DNA of 52,508 nucleotides from Elusimicrobiota bacterium (lineage in GTDB: Bacteria > Elusimicrobiota > Elusimicrobia > UBA1565 > UBA9628). The notes under the pieces are model-generated. The model saw nothing but the letters and a program-made list of their open reading frames with translations, ran no database searches and was not told the DNA's origin. Both the position numbers and the translations under genes were made by a program. Location: NCBI GenBank assembly GCA_027406905.1, contig DAHZHT010000013.1:1-52508 (forward strand). The letters are read 5' to 3'. Positions 26,118-33,725 of this stretch are shown piece by piece (positions within the stretch are counted from its first letter, which is position 1; each line of letters opens with the position of its first letter).

Positions 26118-26888
26118 CTATTGTCCAGAATTTCGCCTCTGTCTGCCTAATCTTCTCATTTGACGCATAAAGCTCTTGCGAACGGCATGGCGATTAGGGC
26201 CTGATTGCCTGAAAACATCTTTATGTTTTTGCTTCCACTTCAGATGAACGGAGGCCAAGGATTTGCGAACATCCGCCATTTGTTTTCTATATTTCAAGAA
26301 ATACTGAAGAGGACGAGGATGGGGAAGTTTCTCGTTTTTTGATTTCACCGAAAGTTCTTGATGCGGTTTTAAAAATTGATGTCCGGCATGGTTTGTCACT
26401 TCGACCTTGCCCTCGTCAAAAACTCCGATTTTTGAGACGTTTTTGGGAGACACTCCTACGCCAAATTCCGTCCCGCGAATGGCGGCGACCGCCATCGGAG
26501 TCTGAACTTGAAGATTTTGCGCGGATAAGAGATGGTCGAATTTGGCGATAATATTTCCCAGACCCAGAAAAAGAGAGGTCTTGGCCTGACTTAAGGCTTT
26601 GACGGTCAAACTGGAATTAGGCGTCAGAGTGATGACCCCGCTTCCATTAAAAGCGATTTGGGCCTGGCCATCAGCGTTGGTGACGATTCGGTCTCCAGAC
26701 TCAAGCGGAAGCCCGGGAACTGCGGCATATCCCTGCTGCGGAGACTTAGCCGGATAGAAACTAACGCTCCCCTTAAGGGAAGTAATTCTGGCGTCCCACG
26801 ATTGCGGCTGATTTTGAGCTTGGAGTTTTCCTGAAAAGACGGAAAACCCGAGCGCGGCAACGACTGCGAGATAAGTCTTTTTTTTCAT
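26118..26888 (-). CDS. FecR-domain secreted protein with basic C-terminus
   Basis: 256 residues. A signal peptide (about 1-24, SGKLQAQ) is followed by a FecR-type beta domain (about 30-190): LKGSVSF, PLESGDRIVTNADGQAQI, LQVQTPMAVAAIRGTEF. The last 60 residues are strongly basic and helical (KWKQKHKD, MRQMRRLGRQRR). It has no anti-sigma N-terminal helix-turn region, so it is not a classical FecR regulator but one of the secreted FecR-domain proteins of unknown role. The start overlaps the tyrS stop (ATGA). The basic tail could bind an acidic envelope polymer or RNA; that is inference. Confidence 0.78.
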   Translation of the reverse strand: MKKKTYLAVVAALGFSVFSGKLQAQNQPQSWDARITSLKGSVSFYPAKSPQQGYAAVPGLPLESGDRIVTNADGQAQIAFNGSGVITLTPNSSLTVKALSQAKTSLFLGLGNIIAKFDHLLSAQNLQVQTPMAVAAIRGTEFGVGVSPKNVSKIGVFDEGKVEVTNHAGHQFLKPHQELSVKSKNEKLPHPRPLQYFLKYRKQMADVRKSLASVHLKWKQKHKDVFRQSGPNRHAVRKSFMRQMRRLGRQRRNSGQ

Positions 26889-28075
26889 TTAATCTCCTCT
26901 TTTTCCGATATAATTTCAACCGACAAAAAATGACGCTTTCCCGCCTGCAAGGTAAATTTTCGCGGAAGGGGTTCCGGACGATCTTCCGTGACCTTATTTC
27001 CGTCTATTTTGACCGCCCCCTGGTCTAAAAGTCTCCGCGCCTCATTTTTCGATTTGGCGGCGCCGGATTTTAAAATCATTTCAATAAGACTGACCGAAGG
27101 AGAAAAGATAGCAGCGGGAATATCCTGCGGGAGACTCTTTTTTGAAAAGGTCTCTTCAAAAAAGTTTCTTTCCTCAAGAGCGACTTTTTCTCCATGAAAA
27201 CGCGCTGTTAAAATCTGCGCCAAGTTTTTTTTGGCCGCCATCGGGTGCAAAGCGCGCGTCTCATCTAAATTGAGGTTTGTCAAAAGCTCGTAATAACTGA
27301 TCATCAGTTCATCCGACAAAGACATCGTTTTTCCAAAAATATCACGGGGGCTGTCTGTCAAGCCGATCGCATTCCCATAAGATTTTGACATTTTTTTGAC
27401 CCCATCAAGCCCCACCAGAAGAGGGACCGTCATCACCACCTGCGGTTTTTGTCCGGCCAATTCCTGCATTTTCCTTCCCATCAAGAGATTGGTCAACTGA
27501 TCGTTGCCGCCTAGTTCAATATCGGAGTTGACCGCGACCGAATCTTGGCCTTGGAAGACCGGATAGAGGGTTTCCAACATCGTTAGCGGGGAATTGTCTT
27601 TGAGTCTCTGTTTAAAATCTTCCCTGGCCAAAACCTGCTGAACGGTAATAGATTTGAGCGCGGGAAGAAGTCCCTCGCTCATGAAAGGCTTAAGCCACTC
27701 GGAATTATAGCGAATCTCGGTTTTGAGCGGATCCAATATCTTAAAAGCCTGGGACTTATAGGTCTCGGCATTTTTTTGAATTTCATCAAGGCTTAAAGAA
27801 GGTCTTGTCGAATCACGCCCGGAGGGATCTCCGATAAGAGCCGTAAAGTCTCCAATAATAAGAATGGCCTTGTGCCCCAAGTCCTGAAAAACCCGCAATT
27901 TTGAGAGGGCGACGCTATGCCCCAAATGCAGGTCCGGAGAGGTTGGGTCAACTCCAAGTTTTACCCGCAAAGGGCGCCGGGACTCAAGCAAATCCGCTAA
28001 TTCTCTTTCATTGATTAAAGAGACGCATCCACGTGTCAAGGCCGCCAAAGAATCTTTAAAATTCATTTCGTCCAT
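26885..28075 (-). CDS. tyrS: Tyrosyl-tRNA synthetase
   Basis: 396 residues. Charges tRNA-Tyr. Class I signatures are HLGH (50-53) and KMSKS (228-232). The spacing and the early PTSPDLHLGHSVAL phrase fit the second bacterial TyrRS type (TyrZ-like). The C-terminal S4 RNA-binding domain is present (EARRLLDQGAVKIDG, about 343-357). An internal Met at codon 4 is an alternative start. It follows priA by seven bases and overlaps the FecR-like gene by four. Family assignment is firm. Confidence 0.95.
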   Translation of the reverse strand: MDEMNFKDSLAALTRGCVSLINERELADLLESRRPLRVKLGVDPTSPDLHLGHSVALSKLRVFQDLGHKAILIIGDFTALIGDPSGRDSTRPSLSLDEIQKNAETYKSQAFKILDPLKTEIRYNSEWLKPFMSEGLLPALKSITVQQVLAREDFKQRLKDNSPLTMLETLYPVFQGQDSVAVNSDIELGGNDQLTNLLMGRKMQELAGQKPQVVMTVPLLVGLDGVKKMSKSYGNAIGLTDSPRDIFGKTMSLSDELMISYYELLTNLNLDETRALHPMAAKKNLAQILTARFHGEKVALEERNFFEETFSKKSLPQDIPAAIFSPSVSLIEMILKSGAAKSKNEARRLLDQGAVKIDGNKVTEDRPEPLPRKFTLQAGKRHFLSVEIISEKEEIK

Positions 28076-28082
28076 TTTAGCA

Positions 28083-30077
28083 TTAAAAAAGATCGTAGGG
28101 ATCGCTGTTAATTTTAAAGTAAACGCCCTTGGGAGTTTTCAAATTTCGCGCCGCAGACAAAGCCTCTTGCCAACGTTCGCTGGGAGACTTAATCAAAAGA
28201 TGTTCGCGGTGAAAATTTCTTAAAATAGACAGCACGCACGGAGAGGGGCCGACGCATTCATGCCCTGAAATTTTAAGGGTGTCTTTTAGTATTTCAGCCG
28301 CATCCGCTGCCGCCTGCCGGACTCGCGCTTTGTCTTCGGACTCCCAAACAAGCCGGGTGAGCGAACAATAAGGCGGATAACGCAAGTCTTTGCGCGCTTT
28401 TAATTCTTCCTCGGCAAAACGCGCATAATCTCCGGAAATAGTCTGGGATACCGCCGGATGAGTGGGGGAAAGAGTCTGCAAAATGACTTCTCCCGGCTTA
28501 TCGGCGCGGCCGGAACGCCCAGCTACCTGGGCTAAAAGCTGCATTGCCCTCTCTGAAGCCCTAAAATCCGGCATCGACAGCATCAAATCCGAATCGACAA
28601 CGCCGACTAAAGTCACATTGGGAAAGTGAAAACTTTTGGCGATGAGCTTGGTCCCAACTAAAATATCCGCCTCCTGGCTCAAAAATTTTTCGTATATTTT
28701 TTTCTCTTCTTTATTGTCTTCGCTCAAGGAATCGCGATCCAGACGCAAGACTCTTCCCATCGGCAAAACCGATTTAAGTTCGCTGACAATTTTTTGGGTT
28801 CCCGCCCCGATGGATCTTAAGACGGCATGGCCGCATTTTTCGCAACTCTGAGGCAACGGAGTTTTCGCGTCGCAATGATGGCATTGAAGAAATAATTTCC
28901 CATCGGAGCTTTCATGCGCGATTTTCGCGACTCCGCAGGAAGGGCAACGCGCGGCCCAACCGCACCGAGAGCACAAAATCAGAGTTGAGAATCCCCTTCG
29001 ATTGACCAGCAAAATAACCTGTTCTCTTCGAAACAGCCGCTCTTGGATTTTGGCCACGAGAGTATTGGAAAGCGTTTTTCCTTGAGTGGGAGGGAGAACC
29101 GTCACGACCGAAGGGCGCGCGATCAAAGACACTCGCCGAGACATTTCAATGAGTTCAATTTCGCCTTTTTCAGCCTGACTCCAAGATTCCAGAGATGGCG
29201 TCGCCGATCCTAAAATAAGGAGAGACTGGTGGGCTTTGGCCCGAAAAAAGGCCACATCCCGGGCATGATAATAAGGAATTTGTCCTTCCTGCTTGAAAGA
29301 TTCATCTTGTTCCTCATCAATGACAATCAACTTTAAATTTTTAAACGGCAAAAGAGAAGCTGAACGGGCGCCGACCACAAGACGCGGCTCGCCTTGCCTA
29401 AGCCCCATCCACGCTTGTTTGCGCTTGCCGAGAGGGACCTGGCTGTGCCAAAGGTCTACCGGAAAATCAAACAGGCTCGAAAACTCTTTAAAAAAAGGCC
29501 CGGCCAAGGAAATTTCCGGAACCAAAAATAAAGCCTGCGCGCCGGATTTGACGGTCTGAAGAATCAGCCGCCGATAAACCTCTGTTTTTCCCGAAGCGGG
29601 AACCCCGTAGATCAAAGCGGCATGAAATTGATTTAAGCTAAGCCTATCGGCGAGTTTGGACAAAGCCGCCGCTTGATCCGGGGTCAAAACGAACTCCGCC
29701 CCCTTTTCTTTTTTCTTCTCTTCGGAAAGCGGAACTTTCTTTTTCTTGTGCGAATTTAAAGACGGAAATTTAATAAAACTGGGCAAAACTGATTTAAGAC
29801 ACTCGCCCAAAGGCGCCCCGTAACGCTTAGACATCCATAAGGCGCAATTAAAGCCTTCTAAATCCAACAGGGGTTCGGGGTCTAGAATTTCATCAATGGG
29901 TTTTAGCGGCCTGGCAGGCTCGCCCTCAAAGATTGAAACGACAAAACCAGTGAGTTTGCGGGTTCCAAACGGAGCCTTGACCCGCATTCCAGGCTCGAGA
30001 GAAGAAATACCATCGCCAATCAGGTAATGAAAGGTGCGGTCCAGGGGAATAGGAAAAGCGACTTCAACAATGCGCAT
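28083..30077 (-). CDS. priA: Primosomal replication restart helicase PriA
   Basis: 664 residues. PriA recognises stalled forks and reloads the replicative helicase. The N-terminal 3'-DNA-binding domain is followed by Walker A GVPASGKT (158-165), the DEEQ box (254-257), SATPSLESW (291-299) and eight zinc-binding Cys (369, 372, 378, 381, 399, 402, 412, 415), all present. The C-terminal helicase lobe has LLAQVAGRSGRADKPGEV. GAGGG precedes the ATG. A Lys/Glu-rich linker (about 111-128) separates the DNA-binding and helicase parts. Family assignment is firm. Confidence 0.95.
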   Translation of the reverse strand: MRIVEVAFPIPLDRTFHYLIGDGISSLEPGMRVKAPFGTRKLTGFVVSIFEGEPARPLKPIDEILDPEPLLDLEGFNCALWMSKRYGAPLGECLKSVLPSFIKFPSLNSHKKKKVPLSEEKKKEKGAEFVLTPDQAAALSKLADRLSLNQFHAALIYGVPASGKTEVYRRLILQTVKSGAQALFLVPEISLAGPFFKEFSSLFDFPVDLWHSQVPLGKRKQAWMGLRQGEPRLVVGARSASLLPFKNLKLIVIDEEQDESFKQEGQIPYYHARDVAFFRAKAHQSLLILGSATPSLESWSQAEKGEIELIEMSRRVSLIARPSVVTVLPPTQGKTLSNTLVAKIQERLFRREQVILLVNRRGFSTLILCSRCGWAARCPSCGVAKIAHESSDGKLFLQCHHCDAKTPLPQSCEKCGHAVLRSIGAGTQKIVSELKSVLPMGRVLRLDRDSLSEDNKEEKKIYEKFLSQEADILVGTKLIAKSFHFPNVTLVGVVDSDLMLSMPDFRASERAMQLLAQVAGRSGRADKPGEVILQTLSPTHPAVSQTISGDYARFAEEELKARKDLRYPPYCSLTRLVWESEDKARVRQAAADAAEILKDTLKISGHECVGPSPCVLSILRNFHREHLLIKSPSERWQEALSAARNLKTPKGVYFKINSDPYDLF

Positions 30078-30107
30078 GGCCCTCTAAAACGACAACTCTT
30101 CGACTTT

Positions 30108-30770
30108 CTACTTAAAAGCGGCAAACACGAAATGGGGGGGGATGTTTCGGATTTCAAATTGTATCTTCACTTTCCGAAAATGATTCTTGAGAATCGGGAT
30201 CAGATGCGTGGTCACTTGATAGGCGACGAAACACCCGCCGGGTTTTAAGAGATTAGATGTTTTCGACAACAACTCGGCTCTTTCTTTGGCGCTTAAAAAG
30301 GCGAAGGGGATTCCGGAGACGATCACATCAATTTCTCCCGCAGGAAAACCATGCGCTTTCGCGATCGAATCGATATGGCGAACATCGCCGTGATAAAGGC
30401 TCATTCTGGGATCGGACTGAAGAGATTTTAATTTCTCGTAGAAGCAATCGTTGAGCTCAATTGACAGAATTTTTCCGTCTTTGGGCATCTCTTCTAATAT
30501 CTTTCGCGTCATCACTCCCTCTGCCGCTCCATATTCAATGATTTTTTTCGCGTGTTTAATATTCATCGCCCGCAGGGTTCGCCCAACCAAATAGCGGCTG
30601 CTGGGCATGACCGCCGCAACACCCTTGTCATCGGCGAAGGTCTTAAGATATGAAAAAATCTTGTCATCTGATTTTATCGTGTTTTGGAAAACATTACCGA
30701 TCTTTTTAAAGCTATTTTTAATTCCCGCGCCGAGCGTCATTTTCGTCTTCGCCGATTGTTTTCTGTCCAT
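30108..30770 (-). CDS. SAM-dependent methyltransferase, phospholipid N-methyltransferase-like
   Basis: 220 residues from ATG 30770, eight bases after the uracil-DNA glycosylase stop; a TTG at 30794 would add eight residues and overlap that gene. SAM-binding motif I is IIEYGAAEGVMTRKIL, with an acidic contact at LSIELN and the motif IV-type phrase VIVSGIPFAFL. The combination of VMPSSRYLVGRTL before motif I with SGIPF after it recalls PmtA-type phosphatidylethanolamine N-methyltransferases, which are related to rRNA adenine dimethylases. If so, it would make methylated membrane lipid at the inner membrane surface. A basic N-terminus would suit membrane binding. Methyltransferase is firm; the substrate is inference. 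Confidence 0.7.
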   Translation of the reverse strand: MDRKQSAKTKMTLGAGIKNSFKKIGNVFQNTIKSDDKIFSYLKTFADDKGVAAVMPSSRYLVGRTLRAMNIKHAKKIIEYGAAEGVMTRKILEEMPKDGKILSIELNDCFYEKLKSLQSDPRMSLYHGDVRHIDSIAKAHGFPAGEIDVIVSGIPFAFLSAKERAELLSKTSNLLKPGGCFVAYQVTTHLIPILKNHFRKVKIQFEIRNIPPHFVFAAFK

Positions 30771-30777
30771 AAGAACT

Positions 30778-31479
30778 CTAGACTCCTTTTTCAAGTTTAG
30801 ATCTAAGATTTTTCATATCCATCCATACGAGTTTCTTAAGATCAGGATTGCGTAAAAGGGCCGCGGGGTGAAAAGTGGGGAGAATATCCACTAAACGCCC
30901 AGAAGCGGTTTTATACTCGCGCCAAACGCCGCGCACTTTGGAAATGGGCTCTTCATTATGCAGCATCGCCTTGGTTGAAACGCTTCCCAAGGTCACTATA
31001 AATCGCGGCGCGATTAAGTCAATTTGCTCATCCAGATAAGGCCGGCAAGCGTTGATCTCTTCTTCATTGGGCGGGCGATCGTTAGAGCGGGCATCGGGAG
31101 TCTTGGGGTTTTTCATTGGATGGCATTTAACGGTATTGGCGATATAAATCGTCTGGCGAGACAACCCAATTGACTCAAGTATTTTATCCAGCAATTGTCC
31201 CGCCCTTCCCACGAACGGCTCGCCTTTTCTGTCTTCGGAATAGCCAGGGCCTTCTCCGATAAACATAACCTTTGCGCGTGGATTTCCCACTCCGAAAACG
31301 GCTTTAATGCGAGTTTTTCCCAGCGGGCATTTTTGGCAGGACTCAACCTCCAATTTTAATTCTTCAAAAGTCTTTTCGCGCTTAATCTGTCTCTGACCCC
31401 AATCCAATTCATCTGACAAAGCGGCCCGGCGTTTTAATTCTGCCGTCAAGGCGCGGAGTTCAGCCCGAGCGTCTTTCAT
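30778..31479 (-). CDS. Type 4 (iron-sulfur) uracil-DNA glycosylase
   Basis: 233 residues from ATG 31479, which overlaps the coaB stop (ATGA) and has GGAG nine bases before it; the longer ORF to 31518 is less likely. Excises uracil from DNA. Four Cys for a 4Fe-4S cluster are visible (C48, C51, C119, C145). Motif A is GEGPGYSED (75-83), followed by PFVGRAGQLLD, and FHPAALLR (203-210) carries the late His motif. The family 4 enzyme is common in thermophiles but also found in many mesophiles. The first 40 residues are a charged helix outside the catalytic core. Family assignment is firm. Confidence 0.9.
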   Translation of the reverse strand: MKDARAELRALTAELKRRAALSDELDWGQRQIKREKTFEELKLEVESCQKCPLGKTRIKAVFGVGNPRAKVMFIGEGPGYSEDRKGEPFVGRAGQLLDKILESIGLSRQTIYIANTVKCHPMKNPKTPDARSNDRPPNEEEINACRPYLDEQIDLIAPRFIVTLGSVSTKAMLHNEEPISKVRGVWREYKTASGRLVDILPTFHPAALLRNPDLKKLVWMDMKNLRSKLEKGV

Positions 31480-32138
31480 AGAAAAGACTCCGCTTCTTTT
31501 AATATTGTCCGCGCGCAAAGCCTCTTAGACAAAAGCGGTAACTTTCTCTTAACTCCATTTTTCAACAATAAAGTCGCCTGAATATTGTCCGAAGATAATG
31601 TAGCGGGAGAATTAGCGACGATCATGTCCAAATTTTTTTCCCACATTTTTTTGAAAGCCGAGGATTCCATATCTCTCGTTTCTAGCGCAAAACCGATCAG
31701 GGCCGGAAACTTTTGGGCTGTTGCTTCCTTCTTTTTTTTGATTTCTCCAACTTCGCCGATAATGTCGGGGTTTGGAACAAGCGAAATCTCAATCTCGCCG
31801 TTTTTTTTCTTGATTTTTTCGGTGGAAACGACTTTAGCCCGCCAATCGGTCACCGCCGCGGCAGAGACGATCAAATCGGCCTTGTCGGCCGTTTTTAAAA
31901 CTTGGCGTCTCATCTCAAGCGCGGTTTCTACCCATTTGACCTCGACATCTTTCGGCGGGAGAGTCAAGACCGGTCCGCTGATGACAGTGACTTTCGCTCC
32001 CAACCGCCGCGCCTCGCTAGCCAAAGCCCAACCCATCTTGCCGCTGGAAGAATTGCTCAAAAAACGCACGGGATCGATAAATTCCCGCGTAGGACCCGAG
32101 GTCAAGAGAACGCGCAAACCGCGCCAAGAAAAACCCAT
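31476..32138 (-). CDS. coaB: Phosphopantothenate-cysteine ligase (stand-alone CoaB)
   Basis: 220 residues. Joins cysteine to 4'-phosphopantothenate, the second step of CoA synthesis from pantothenate. The nucleotide-binding opening VLLTSGPTREFIDPVRFLSN and SSGKMGWALA (about 34-43) are typical, as are SAAAVTDWR, VPNPDIIGEV and GFALETRD. In most bacteria this domain is fused behind CoaC; here the two are separate genes joined by a TAATG overlap (last A of the coaC stop is the first base of the ATG). The protein lacks a decarboxylase half. Family assignment is firm. Confidence 0.9.
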   Translation of the reverse strand: MGFSWRGLRVLLTSGPTREFIDPVRFLSNSSSGKMGWALASEARRLGAKVTVISGPVLTLPPKDVEVKWVETALEMRRQVLKTADKADLIVSAAAVTDWRAKVVSTEKIKKKNGEIEISLVPNPDIIGEVGEIKKKKEATAQKFPALIGFALETRDMESSAFKKMWEKNLDMIVANSPATLSSDNIQATLLLKNGVKRKLPLLSKRLCARTILKEAESFL

Positions 32139-32761
32139 TATGCAAATTTCCTCATCCGCACTTTTTTAGCTAGAGACAAGTTTTTTATACGCTCGACAAT
32201 TGTCTGAGGGGAAACCATCCGGCCAATTCCAATTTTTCCGCTCGCAAGTTCTCCAGGTTCTGGCCCCCAAATCTCATAACCAAATTGGCGAATAGTCTCG
32301 ACATTTCTTTGAGTCGCGGGATGTTCCCACATCCCGCCATCCATCGCGGGGCAGACAATAATCTTCCCTTTAAAGGCAAGAGCCAAGGATGCAAGCAGAT
32401 TATCGCTCAGTCCCGCCGCCAATTTTGCGATAAAGTCCGCGGTCGCCGGAGCGATCAACAAAATGGGCGCCCAATCCGCCAAAGACAAATGGGCCATTTC
32501 CCACAAACGGGGATCATTTTCGTTTTCAAGAGGCGGATAGTGAGAAAGGGCGGCCAAGGTCAAGGGCGTGATAAAATCCTTGGCCCTCGAAGTTAGGATG
32601 CAACGCGTTTCAAAACCGGCCTTGACTAACCCGCGAATGATTTCCGGCGCTTTATAAGCCGCAATCGACCCAGTCACGCCCAAAACGATTCGACGCGGGC
32701 GCGGCGGAACAGATTGATTCTCGGTCTTATTTAGATTTGTCCGCGCCGTTAAGGAGGGCAT
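32138..32761 (-). CDS. coaC: Phosphopantothenoylcysteine decarboxylase (stand-alone CoaC)
   Basis: 207 residues. Flavoprotein that decarboxylates 4'-phosphopantothenoylcysteine. The flavin fold shows IVLGVTGSIAAYKAPEIIRGL (split: IVLGVTGSIAAYK at about 25-37), ILLIAPATADFIAKLAAGLSD in the middle, and the substrate-clamp PAMDGGMW, where most CoaC have PAMNxxMW, so the Asn of the PXMNXXMW motif is Asp here. The start at 32761 lies 35 bases inside rpoZ and has GGAG seven bases before it. It is translationally linked to coaB. Family is firm; the Asn-to-Asp change deserves a check. Confidence 0.87.
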   Translation of the reverse strand: MPSLTARTNLNKTENQSVPPRPRRIVLGVTGSIAAYKAPEIIRGLVKAGFETRCILTSRAKDFITPLTLAALSHYPPLENENDPRLWEMAHLSLADWAPILLIAPATADFIAKLAAGLSDNLLASLALAFKGKIIVCPAMDGGMWEHPATQRNVETIRQFGYEIWGPEPGELASGKIGIGRMVSPQTIVERIKNLSLAKKVRMRKFA

Positions 32762-33032
32762 CAGGTGACTCCGCCGACTCTCCGACGCTCGCCTTGCGAA
32801 CGTCTTTTAAAGTAACTTTTTCGCTCAAAACATCTCGTATCGCCATTTCAAGAACTTCATTGGGAGTCATATGGCGATTTTCCTCTTTGCGCCGAATAAT
32901 CTGCGCCCATTCCGCCGCCAGGGGAATGGCTTCATATTTGCTTTTTGGATAATCCAAAATAAAAAACTCAAGGGGTTTATCAGCGCTCTCTGGCCCCTTT
33001 GCGGCCTGTCCACCCACCTTATCTTTTTCCAT
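32727..33032 (-). CDS. rpoZ: RNA polymerase omega subunit
   Basis: About 101 residues from ATG 33032 (GAGGAGG ten bases upstream); a GTG nine bases earlier is too close to that site. Omega helps RNA polymerase assemble. The part YEAIPLAAEWAQIIRR followed by MTPNEVLEMAIRDVL resembles the two conserved omega helices, though it is a divergent member. The position between gmk and coaBC is the common gmk-rpoZ-coaBC order, which supports the call. The N-terminal 25 and C-terminal 25 residues look unstructured. The 3' end overlaps coaC. Confidence 0.72.
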   Translation of the reverse strand: MEKDKVGGQAAKGPESADKPLEFFILDYPKSKYEAIPLAAEWAQIIRRKEENRHMTPNEVLEMAIRDVLSEKVTLKDVRKASVGESAESPDALLNGADKSK

Positions 33033-33058
33033 TTGAGACACGCCTCCTCTTGTTTAAT

Positions 33059-33658
33059 TTAAGTGTAAGCCGGTAAAAGCTTAGACAATTCTTGGCGAGA
33101 AACCTTAAGTTTCTCAGCCGTGATAATCGAATCTATCTGGGAAACTGCTTTTTCCAAGTCATCATTGACGACGATATAGTCGTAATTTTTCGCCGCCAAA
33201 ATTTCGTCTCTGGAATCAGCCAGGCGCTTCATCATGTCGTCCTTGGAATCCCTTCGCTTCTCCAGGCGAATTTTTAAGGATTCCAGCGATGGGGGGGCCA
33301 AGAAAATTAAAACCGCATCGGGCATTTTCTTTTTGATAGCCGCCGCGCCTTGAACATCGATGGCCAAAAGCGGATAAACTCCTTTTCCCAACAAATCTTC
33401 AATCGCTTGCCTGGATGTTCCGTAATATTCTCCATGGACCGTCGCCCATTCTAAAAATTCTTGGGCTTGGATTTTCGCCTTAAATTCATCAACGGCCAAG
33501 AAATAGTAGTCTTTCCCTGATATTTCTCCGGGTCGCGGCAAGCGAGTGGTTGAGGAAATGGATTGAAAGACGTCCGGGCGCTTTTTCATCAATTGTCGGC
33601 AAATGGTCGATTTCCCCGTTCCAGAAGGCGCGGACAAGATGGTTAAAAAAGGCTTCAC
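33059..33658 (-). CDS. gmk: Guanylate kinase
   Basis: 199 residues. Phosphorylates GMP to GDP. P-loop SAPSGTGKST (9-18), the GMP-binding SSTTRLPRPGE (35-45) and GKDYYFLA, then VHGEYYGTS and the lid RLEKRRDSKDDMMKRL. The start is GTG at 33658, only a few bases beyond the expected transcription start, so the message may be nearly leaderless. First gene of the long minus-strand housekeeping run. Family assignment is firm. Confidence 0.95.
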   Translation of the reverse strand: MKPFLTILSAPSGTGKSTICRQLMKKRPDVFQSISSTTRLPRPGEISGKDYYFLAVDEFKAKIQAQEFLEWATVHGEYYGTSRQAIEDLLGKGVYPLLAIDVQGAAAIKKKMPDAVLIFLAPPSLESLKIRLEKRRDSKDDMMKRLADSRDEILAAKNYDYIVVNDDLEKAVSQIDSIITAEKLKVSRQELSKLLPAYT

Positions 33659-33666
33659 AGAAGTTT

Positions 33667-33675
33667 ATTATATCA
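33667..33675 (-). promoter_or_regulatory. Extended -10 promoter of the gmk operon
   Basis: On the minus strand TGATATAAT is a perfect extended -10 (TGN plus TATAAT). No good -35 is seen at 17 bases, which extended -10 promoters tolerate. Transcription would begin near 33660, two bases before the gmk GTG. Confidence 0.55.
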
Positions 33676-33725
33676 AACAAGCCCTCTGAAAAGTTTGTAA
33701 ACTAATTCAAGAAAATCAAGAAAAA

